From NCBI RefSeq assembly GCF_000002865.3, contig NW_001865042.1:1284207-1348206 (forward strand): 64,000 nucleotides of DNA, written 5' to 3'. Numbering within the stretch: the first letter of the stretch is position 1; each line of letters opens with the position of its first letter. This document shows, piece by piece, positions 56,241 to 64,000 of the stretch. A program made the translations under genes and the position numbers. Below the pieces are notes generated by a model. The model made no database searches. It had not been told where the DNA came from and worked only from the letters and a program-made list of their open reading frames with translations. Source of the stretch: Monosiga brevicollis MX1 (lineage: Eukaryota > Opisthokonta > Choanoflagellata > Craspedida > Salpingoecidae).

Positions 56241-57890
56241 TCAGGGCGCAGTGGAGGAGGGCAGGGCTGCAAGCCCTTGCGGGAAAAACTCAGACTCGGT
56301 GAGGAAGCGCAGGCCCACGCGCTGGGCAAAGGCCTTGTCGGAATCAGAATGATCCCGGGGCCGACCAGCGGCATCACCGACATAGAAACTGTCACTCAAA
56401 TCAGGCTCACACGCGTTGAGCTGGCGCAGCATACGCCACATGCCTGCATCCGGCTTACGATACTGGTCCTTGAGGAGCGAGCACAGAACCTAAGGAGGGT
56501 GCATTGCACAACAAACGGGGGTCGCGTGAGAAGGGGGGGTACGTTGGGTTTGGGTAATTCATACGGCCAAGCAGCTTGATGTGCTGAATACTGGCTGAAA
56601 CGAGCTGAAAACAGCCAGTTCTCCCAAACAACGGCCAGACCAACCACAAGGGGCATGTCTAGCCGACTGCAAAACTCGTCCAGACGCGTGGTTTTCTTGA
56701 CAAGGTTCATCTCAATGGGCTCCCGTTTCTTGAAGCGCGCCAGAGACTCGTTGGTAATGATTGCAATTTGGTATCCTGCCGCATGGCATTCCTGCAAGAC
56801 TCGCGGTACTTCAGGCACGCGCAAGCTCCAGGCCTTGGGGTCGCGATTGGCAACACTAGTGTGCACGAGGCAGCCATCAAAGTCAAAGGCGGCCACACGT
56901 GCGTTGGTGGTAGGGGGTGCACCACCAAAGAGCTTGCATAGGACTGAGTCTTGATAGCAGTGCCAGCCGGGGCGAAGTGGGAGCTGAAACCCGTGCAGCC
57001 GCAAATAGGTCGTCGTCCGACCAAGAGCATCCAGGGCCACGGACGTCGACTGCTTGGGGCGCTTTGCAGCCGAGTCGGAAGTTGCGGTATTTGTGCTGGT
57101 GGACGCGAGGCGCTTCTGCGATCCCGTGGCAGACTGGGAGCTGCGCTGCGTGGAGGTTCGGCGATTGAAGAGCACTTCGAAGCAATACCGCCCTGGAAGC
57201 ATGCAAAGAGTATCGCCATGCGAGAGTTGGTAGGCAATGTTTCTTTTGGCTGGCGCGTTATTGACATAGCCCGCGGTGCGACCCATCTAGCGAGTGGCGC
57301 GCGCAGAAAAGGTGAGGTGGTGAGGGTGCGTATGGTGTCTAGGGTGTGACGGGGTACACGCTTCATCAAGCCTTCTGCGCAGGTGCGAGCGGGAGCAATG
57401 AATCTGCAGCAGCTACCATTTTGCAGTAGGCCAGCATTTTGGTCTCGTCGATCCACACTCGCACTGTGGGCATTGGAGCGAGCGAATCGAATCAAAATTG
57501 CGTCAACAAGAGAGCGTGCGGCGATGCGTTGACCTGTGGCCAAAAGCTGAGCTTGCCAAGTTTGGTTGTATACTTACCGTGCTGGCGGCTGCAGCGCGTG
57601 TCGCGCACGTCCGTCTCCGGCGAGCGGCCAAGCACAACCTACAGCAGTGCAAACGTGGCCTATTAGCCCGGACAGGGAGAGAGGGAGCGGGAGGCGGGGG
57701 GAGGAGGAGGGAGAGAGACGGAAAGACGGGCACCACGGGTGCTCGGAATGGCTTCACGTGGATCACACGCCATAGACCAATAGGGACGTTGACCAACCTC
57801 GGGCGAAGCGTGGGAAAGAACTTGGTCCGGACACCCAGACCAGAGCCCTGATCGCACCGCCCGCAGCGTTACTGTAGCTGGAAAGGGCAT
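56241..57890 (-). CDS. PNKP-like protein with FHA and DNA 3'-phosphatase domains, no kinase domain
   Basis: Relative of polynucleotide kinase/phosphatase, which cleans DNA ends in break repair. The start at 57890 gives MPFPATVTLRAVRSGLWSG. The FHA domain follows: VVLGRSPETDVRDTRCSRQH (human [21 protein letters not shown]) and, after introns, AYQLSHGDTLCMLPGRYCFE (~57240-57170). A Ser/Thr-rich linker leads to the phosphatase: VAAFDFDGCLVHT (human FDLDGTLITT), LRVPEVPRVLQECHAAGYQ, IAIITNESLARFKKREPIE and VKKTTRLDEFCSRLDMPL. In the last exon come SFYVGDAAGRPRDHSDSDKA and LRFLTESEFF. The protein stops about a dozen residues later, where human PNKP continues into its kinase domain. Both catalytic Asp residues of DxDG are present, with Cys instead of Thr after them. 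This architecture resembles kinase-less 3'-phosphatases such as yeast Tpp1, but with an FHA domain. Some exon borders are approximate. Confidence 0.83.
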
Positions 57891-58109
57891 GGGTCCGTGT
57901 GGCGATACCGTTACAAAGTTGGCGCTACCTGTTCCTTCACCCCACCCAGCTCAACTGCCTCCAGCAAAGAGTCCTCAATCGCATTCAAACCCACCCAGCG
58001 CAGCACTCCATCCCCATCCAACCAACAGCCACCACCACCCACCCCCCTCCTTGCCCTCGTCCCCGCCCCCCCCTCAAGTGTCAGTCAAACAGCAAAACAG
58101 TCACTGCGT

Positions 58110-58240
58110 GTGTGTGTTGTGTATGTGTGTGTGTGTGTGTGGGACGATGCGGTTCAAGGCGTCTCGTAAAATCTGACAAATGTGATGTGATTCGTGTGGT
58201 GTGTGGTTGTTGTTGTTGTGTTGTTGTTGTTGTTGTTGTG
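58110..58240. repeat. (GT)n and (GTT)n microsatellites
   Basis: A GT dinucleotide run (about 58110-58141) and, 65 bases on, a TTG/GTT trinucleotide run (about 58205-58240), just before the large hexanucleotide array. Confidence 0.85.
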
Positions 58241-58303
58241 ATCTTAACCAGTTCTGGCTCTTGCATGCGACACGCGCTTTTGTGTGTGTTTCTGTGACTG
58301 TCT

Positions 58304-58304
58304 C

Positions 58305-58336
<32 letters not shown>

Positions 58337-58773
58337 GTCTCTGTCTCTCTGTCTCTGTCTCTGTCTCTGTCTCTGTCTCTGTCTCTGTCTCTGTCTCTGT
58401 CTCTGTCTCTGTCTCTGTCTCTGTCTCTGTCTCTGTCTCTCTGTCTCTGTCTCTGTCTCTGTCTCTCTGTCTCTGTCTCTGTCTCTGTCTCTCTGTCTCT
58501 GTCTCTGTCTCTGTCTCTGTCTCCGTCTCTGTCTCTGTCTCCGTCTCTGTCTCTGTCTCTGTCTCTGTCTCTGTCTCTGTCTCTGTCTCTGTCTCTGTCT
58601 CTCTGTCTCTGTCTCTGTCTCTGTCTCTGTCTCCGTCTCTGTCTCTGTCTCCGTCTCTGTCTCTGTCTCTGTCTCTGTCTCTGTCTCTGTCTCTGTCTCT
58701 GTCTCTGTCTCTGTCTCTGTCTCTGTCTCTGTCTCTGTCTCTGTCTCTGTCTCTGTCTCTGTCTCTGTCTCTC
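58304..58773. repeat. Hexanucleotide (CTGTCT)n array, ~470 bases
   Basis: Tandem CTGTCT units with occasional 2-base shifts (TCTCTG) and a few CCGTCT variants. A longer internal duplication is visible: a block with paired CCGTCT variants near 58522-58545 recurs near 58630-58655. All six frames are open for long distances (Ser-Val, Leu-Cys, Arg-Asp, Glu-Thr repeats), which is a property of the repeat and not evidence of a gene. Confidence 0.95.
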
Positions 58774-58883
58774 TGTGTCTTGCTCTGCCTAATTTCATGG
58801 GCAGGGCTCGGTTGGAGAAGGGAACGGTTGATTGAGTGATTGAGCCTGGGTGTGATTGTGGGAGTGGAGGAAACAGCGTAAGG

Positions 58884-59886
58884 ATGGCGATGCGATGGGC
58901 AGTGGCCGCGATGCGGCAGGTGCGGCAGGTGCGGGGGGTTGGATTGGCCGGGATCGGGATGCAGCGGGGCCTGCACGTTTTGACGCGTCAAGTGTCGCCC
59001 AGCTTTGCGCAGGCGCTGCAGGCGCAGCCAGCGCGGTTGGATGTCCAGGCCTGCATGGAGGAGCACGAGCAGTATCTGGATTTGATGCGTGCTGTACCCG
59101 ATGTCGAGGTGTTGGAGGTACATGCGGATGCCGATTGCCCAGACTGTGTCTTTATTGAGGACATTGTTGTCCACTGCCAGGGCACGACAATCGTGACCAA
59201 TCCGGGCAGTCGCAGTCGCCGTCCCGAGGCCGTCTCCTTTCTAGACTGGCTCACGCTCCAACCAGCAGAGCTGCGTGCAATCCTCGGCCGTCTCTTGGTC
59301 ATGCCCAACGATGACGGGGCAACCCTTGATGGTGGAGATGTCTTGCAGGTTCGATCCAACCTGCTGTTTCGGAGCTCGATCGCCAGGCGCACACATGTGA
59401 TGGCTTGGTCGATCCACTCACGCTTCATTCTCAATTGCCATGTGCGACCAGATTGAGGATCATGTCTTTGTCGGGCAGTCGGCACGATCCAATGTGGGTG
59501 GCCTGGAGTTTTTACAGGCTGCGCTGCCGGGGATGGTGGTTGTCCCGGTCAAGGTGCCCTCCTCTACGCTGCACCTCAAATCATTGATCACGGCCACCAC
59601 CAACGGACTGGTTGCACACCAAAGCGAAGCGGGCGAGGAAGTGGCGCGAGAGGTGTCCCACCACGTTCCCCACCTCCCCGTATACTTTACCCCCTCGCTG
59701 GCGTCAGCCAACGTGGTGCAGCTCGGGAGCAGCCTGCTTGTCAACCCAATGACACCAGAAGATTATCACGTGCTCAGCGAGCTGGCCGAGCATGGCAGCT
59801 CTCAGTTGTATCTGCGTACCCTGCACACACCCGAAGTCAACAAGGCCGATGGTGCTCTGACTTGCTGCTCTGTCATCATCTCTTGA
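58884..59886 (+). CDS. DDAH: Dimethylarginine dimethylaminohydrolase (DDAH)
   Basis: Hydrolyses N-omega-methylated arginines to citrulline and methylamines, so removing inhibitors of nitric oxide synthase. Exons 58884-59348 and 59452-59886 join in frame to 299 residues. After a basic, possibly mitochondrial leader (MAMRWAVAAMRQVRQVRGVG) the DDAH fold begins with LTRQVSPSFAQAL. Then come DCPDCVFIEDIVV (human LPDCVFVEDVAV), TTIVTNPGSRSRRPE, ATLDGGDVLQ (human ATLDGGDVLF), HVFVGQSARSN and the catalytic His in STLHLKSLIT. The C-terminal catalytic Cys is in KADGALTCCSVIIS (human KVDGLLTCCSVLI). All catalytic residues are present. An upstream in-frame ATG does not exist in the repeat, but an alternative non-ATG extension from 58836 remains open. 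I chose the ATG at 58884. Transcription must begin in or downstream of the hexanucleotide array, or read through it. Confidence 0.92.
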
Positions 59887-60746
59887 AGCCACTCGGCCAC
59901 CCCGAACACAAGAAAGCTGACGAGGATCGAAGTGTCGGCAAGAACTTTGGAAAAGTCCGGGACAAGTCATCAGCAGCCCTGGCAACTTGCGACGCTTTTT
60001 CTCTGTCTCTCCACACCGGGCTTGGCCCGTGCGCTGCCTGCTTGTTCTGGCTAATCCTTGAGTAGTTCGAATTTGGCTATCGCACTTGTTCGTGTTCACG
60101 CCCGCCATTCTTACCATCTTTGCTTAAGCAGCAAACCAATCGACCTCGATGCAAGAAAGCGCGCCTGGAGAGTTCTCTCCCCCCTTCGTGCACCGGCGAG
60201 TCCAGTCCAACGAGTCCAGTCCAACCCTTCAGATCGCGATCGCGGCTCCGACACAGATTTTTCAGGTTCAGCTGATGTCAGACGTTATTGTCAGACAAAG
60301 AGGAGGAACAATAGAATGGGAAAGAGAGTGTTGACGTTGACGAGTTGTTGGAGGACACACACATATGCAAACGCAGAGAGCTAGTGGGCCTGAATCGCCC
60401 TGCCTGGATCTGCATCCCTCTCAACGTTGCCTTTGTTGAGTCTGTATCTCTGACTTTTTAGACTAGTTCTCTCATTCTCTCTTGTTAATGTGGATTTTCT
60501 GTAAAGCTTCTTGAGCTTGCCCTCATCAACTCTCCGACTCTCTGCTTCTTGCTTCTTCATCACGATCCATCTCTGACACCGGGTGCATTCTCTCTCTCTC
60601 TCTCTCGCGGTTTTGATCAGACGGGCGCTGGCTGCTAGCTACTCGGGCTCCTGTGGCAGTGAGTGGGCGACGACGGCAGAGTGAGGGCACGTCGTGGTGG
60701 TGGCTTCAAGCAACTGGTACATCGTTGCGGTTCGTGAGCCGTCAGC
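59887..60746. other. Intergenic region upstream of SRP receptor alpha
   Basis: About 860 bases between co-directional genes. It contains a tandem AGTCCAGTCCAACG-like duplication near 60197-60220 and a CT run at 60590-60607. No exon was recognised. Confidence 0.5.
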
Positions 60747-63700
60747 ATGCTCGACTTGTTTACCATCTTCCATCAGGGTGGCGTGGTGCTTTGGAGCTAC
60801 CAGGACAGCTCCGCTGCGCTGCGCGGCAATGCCATCAACGGGCTGATCCAGGAGCGACTCATCGAGGTACGGAGCTGAGCAAGCCTGGTCTGGGCAGTTG
60901 GTTTCGCCTACAATCAAGCAGTGGCGCTGCACCCTACCACACCGCTCACCGACTACTTCTTTTTGCTTCGGTGTGCTGCTTTTAGGGTCGAGGTGACTCC
61001 ACCGAGGCCTTTTTGTACAACAACCAGCAATATGTCGAGTATCGCGTCGACAATACCCACTCGCTCATCTTTGCGGTACGCTTGTGCTACGCTACGTAGT
61101 CTTGTGCCCGACCAGCTCAGCCTGCTGCATGCGTCTCATGCACAACGACCGCAGGCTGTCTATAGCAAAGTTGTGCAGGCACAAACCACCTATGTCCCTG
61201 TACTCTTGCAAGGCGTTCAGCGAAACTTTCTCAAACTGTTGCAAGGTTCGCTTCAAGAGAGCCCTGCTTTGTGAAGCCCTCTTGTCTGTTTGTCTGCCCG
61301 CTACTGTTGGGCTGCCCGCTACAGCGGAGGAAGCAGAGGGTAGGCAAGGGCGGGAAGGGCTTGGACGTCAACCCACTCGATTTTGCTTTGAAGCCGCACT
61401 CAGACGGAGCCCCTTGCATAACGCCCGAAAGCAGACAAAGACAGCTTATATGCCGACTACGGCTCGTTTGACGAGACCTTTGGCAAGATTTATGCAGCAG
61501 CACAAGCTCAGGCTGTCGAGCAGGCACGGCAAGATCGCTCACGCCGCCTTTCAACTGGCCCCAACGGTACTTCTGCGATCAGCGGAACGGACACAGAGCA
61601 TGAGACGGACGAGTCTGATGAAGGCGAGCACGGGGTCGAGCACGATGACGACCGCGATGATTCAGACCCATCCCATCAAATGAACGGGGACGAACACGAT
61701 GCGCATGACGAGGCGACTGACGACGCAGACAAGCAAGCGCGACGCGATCGCATCATTCAGGTGGGCACCTTGCACGTTCGCCCCCGTGATTTCCTGAGGG
61801 CATCCACGAGACATAACGCGTGCCGGGCTCGAGTAGGCGCGCAGCCGCGGCGGCAACAAGGGGCGTACCTCAAAAAATAGCAGCAAGAGCTCCACCCCGA
61901 AGCGCCGACAAGACGACAAGCCCAAGAAGGTAGGTCAACAAACGCTCAACCAGCAGGCACACGGGGTGTGCTCTTTGCTCCAACTGCTTGCCAGGCCGCC
62001 GCGCAACTGGATGTTCCTGTCTGATGCACGGTGCTAATATGTTAGGCCCAACGCTTGGATTACACGTCTGGGCCTCGCCCCAGCACGGGGGCAATCTCCG
62101 AGGCCGAGCGTCGCAAATACGTACGTTCTCTTCCACCTCTGAAGCGTGTCATGGTGTGCCACCTACCTCACGGCGGGCTCGGGCCTCAAGTTTGCTGGGC
62201 ATTTGGCCAGTTTGCGCGGCCCGACCGCTCAGTCGCACCAGCTTGGGCCCCTCATCGTGCGTTGCTTCGCGGGGATTTCTTATACAGCAAGATCAAGCGG
62301 CGCAGATGGCTCAGGGTATGTCGGCGGTGCAGTTTGAGGGTGCCGACCTCTTGCTTGGCGATGGCGAGGAGGATGAGGCAGCTGCGGCAGCCGGAGGGCG
62401 TGGCATGTTCTCCTTCTTCAGCTCGCTGACGGGTAGCACCAAGCTCACTCGAGAGGCGTTGGCACCGGTGATGGCCAAGATGCGCCTTCACCTCATTGAG
62501 AAGAATGTGGCACAAAATATCGCGGAAAAGGTCGGTTCCCACTTCAATCCAAACCGCTCAACCCAGATCTCGGCTGGGCATTATTTTTGATCATGTGCCT
62601 TGCTTTCCGCTCTCCGGCAAAACACATGTAGCTGTGCGAGAGCGTGGAGGAGCAGCTGGTGGGCACCGAGAAATCAAGCTTTAGCAGTATTGCCACTGTG
62701 GTTCGACAGGCCATCTCTGATGCCCTCACGCGCATTCTCACGCCCAAACGACAAGTCAACATTCTCCGCGACGTGCGTGAGGCACAACGTCAGCAACGCC
62801 CCTATGTCATCACGTTTTGTGGTGTAAACGGTACGAGCTCCCCAAACTTTCACCGCACATCTTCACGCCGTGGTCATTTTATGGCCATGTATGACTCGGT
62901 TTCTTCCTGACTTGCCTCACCCAAACACATGACGTGGTGTTTGTCTTGACAATCTGGCATAGGCGTGGGCAAGTCCACCAACCTGTCAAAGATTGCTTTT
63001 TGGCTGCTCAGCAACAACATGCGCGTGCTTATTGCCGCATGCGATACGTTCCGCTCGGGTGCCGTGGAGCAGCTCAAGACCCACTGCACCAAGCTGCGTA
63101 ACATGTTGCAGCAAGACGATCAGCAAGCCCCCATTGTCAGCATCTTCGATCAAGGTTATGGCAAAGACGATGCGGGCGTGGCGGCGCTGGCCATCAGCTT
63201 GGCCAAAACCGAGGGCTACGATGTCGTGCTGGTCGACACAGCTGGTCGCATGCAAGATAACGAGCCGCTCATGCGCTCACTGACCAAGGTATGATGTGGT
63301 ACCCGCTCTGCCACAGTCGTCAGCACACGTTGCGTCTCACAACCTCAGTGTTGTGACCACAACGCCCATATTCATGCGCACCTTCTCCCCTCTCTCTCCT
63401 ATCCAGCTGATCAAACATAACAAGCCAGACCTGGTTCTTTTTGTGGGTGAAGCGCTTGTGGGCAACGAAGCCGTCGATCAACTGACAAAGTTTAATAAGG
63501 TAAAGCACTGGGCGAAGCCGCATTGACCGGAAGAACGCAGCGCCCGCGCCTGGATGTCACATTTGTTCAAACTCATCCATACGCGTCCTCTAAACCAGGC
63601 ATTGCAAGACTTTTCCGAATCGTCTCAGCCCCGCACACTTGATGGCATCGTGCTCAGTAAATTCGACACGGTTGACGACAAGGTGCGTTGGCCGCTTCGC

Positions 63701-63930
63701 ACAGCAGTGGGCTGAGAGCGTTGTGACTGGTTCTTGAGGCCGAGCATCTTGACCTATCAGCCTGCTCACACCTTGATGCTTTCAATGCCTTTGACGCCTG
63801 GTAGGTGGGTTCGGCCATCTCCATGACCTACATTACCGGCCAGCCCATCGTGTTTGTGGGCACCGGGCAAGATTACTATGACCTCAAGACGCTTAATGTT
63901 GAGTCGGTTGTCCAAGCGTTGCTCAAGTAG
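60747..63930 (+). CDS. SRPRA: Signal recognition particle receptor alpha subunit
   Basis: GTPase on the ER surface that docks SRP-ribosome complexes. The ATG at 60747 gives [20 protein letters not shown] (human MLDFFTIFSKGGLVLWCFQG), the SRX domain that binds SRPRB. Exon 2 (60986-61074) gives [19 protein letters not shown]. Later exons give [20 protein letters not shown] and [19 protein letters not shown] long acidic and basic linker (~61560-62130) follows. The NG domain starts near 62400 ([20 protein letters not shown]) and has [14 protein letters not shown] joined across an intron (62831|62964) to [16 protein letters not shown]. Then come [69 protein letters not shown] and [20 protein letters not shown]. 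The protein ends VVQALLK at 63930. G1-G5 motifs are intact. About 70 bases of 3' flank remain in the window. Confidence 0.94.
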
Positions 63931-64000
63931 TCCCACCCGCTTCCATTTCTTCTTCTTTTTTTTTTCAGATCAAGATGGCCCTTACTTTTGGCCAGCCTTT

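Larger units (their letters stand above)
57891..58883. promoter_or_regulatory. Divergent upstream region of PNKP-like and DDAH genes, filled with microsatellites
   Basis: Nearly 1 kb between divergent start codons. About half of it is a CTGTCT hexanucleotide array (58304-58773), preceded by GT (58110-58141) and GTT (58205-58240) runs. About 170 bases upstream of the PNKP-like start (57940-58090) the sequence is C-rich. No additional gene is credible here. Confidence 0.6.

Noticed and set aside
58101-59174. 357-residue minus-strand open frame with long RDRDRD and ETETET stretches
   Set aside because: It is translation of the CTGTCT array and the antisense of DDAH exon 1. The other frames across the array are equally open.
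1-64000. Physical clustering of ER and endomembrane genes (EMC4, S2P, Vps34, SRPRA) as a functional unit
   Set aside because: They are scattered over 64 kb, separated by unrelated genes and on different strands. Such housekeeping genes are expected by chance.
1-64000. Search for transposons, virus-derived elements, CRISPR arrays, tRNA and rRNA genes
   Set aside because: No reverse transcriptase, integrase, transposase or capsid-like reading frame, no long terminal repeats, and no convincing RNA gene were seen by eye. Small tRNA genes could have been missed without a covariance search.

Overview
This is eukaryotic nuclear DNA, most likely from a choanoflagellate such as Monosiga or a close relative. 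That is inferred from gene content and layout: GC-rich, compact, genes on both strands, many short introns (mostly 70-250 bases, GT...AG), and animal-type genes (inner-arm dynein heavy chain, METTL9, site-2 protease, DDAH, a polynucleotide phosphatase with an FHA domain) beside lineage-specific secreted and LRR-kinase proteins. I saw no rRNA or tRNA gene, CRISPR array or recognisable transposon or virus-derived element.

Layout from left to right: EMC4 (-, cut by the left edge); an axonemal dynein heavy chain of about 4135 residues, closest to DNAH6 (+, 11 exons); a head-to-head pair of secreted DD3-3-like paralogues (- and +), the second with a C-terminal membrane anchor; a secreted protein with a coiled coil, a Cys-rich part, an EGF-like domain and three copies of an unrecognised ~130-residue module (+); an ataxin-3-like Josephin deubiquitinase (-); a 2-oxoglutarate/Fe(II)-type oxygenase (+); METTL9 histidine methyltransferase (-); an LRR receptor with a TKL-type kinase (-); the class III PI 3-kinase Vps34 (-); site-2 protease MBTPS2 (+); an SLC36/AVT-type amino-acid transporter (+); ATP-dependent PEP carboxykinase (+); a PNKP-like FHA plus 3'-phosphatase protein that lacks the kinase domain (-); DDAH (+); and SRP receptor alpha subunit (+), complete just before the right edge.

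Most genes are independent housekeeping or signalling genes. Several act at the ER or endomembranes (EMC4, S2P, SRP receptor, Vps34), but nothing shows that this grouping is more than chance. Many neighbours are divergent and share short upstream regions (EMC4/dynein, the DD3-3-like pair, Josephin/oxygenase, Vps34/S2P, PNKP-like/DDAH). These regions are often rich in CT/GA/CA microsatellites, the largest being a ~470-base CTGTCT array just upstream of DDAH. The least familiar parts are the DD3-3-like pair, the three-module secreted protein and the LRR kinase, all between 16.5 and 38.5 kb. Exon borders were read by eye from splice signals and family alignment from memory. They are firm for the dynein, DD3-3-like, PEPCK, DDAH and Josephin genes and approximate elsewhere.
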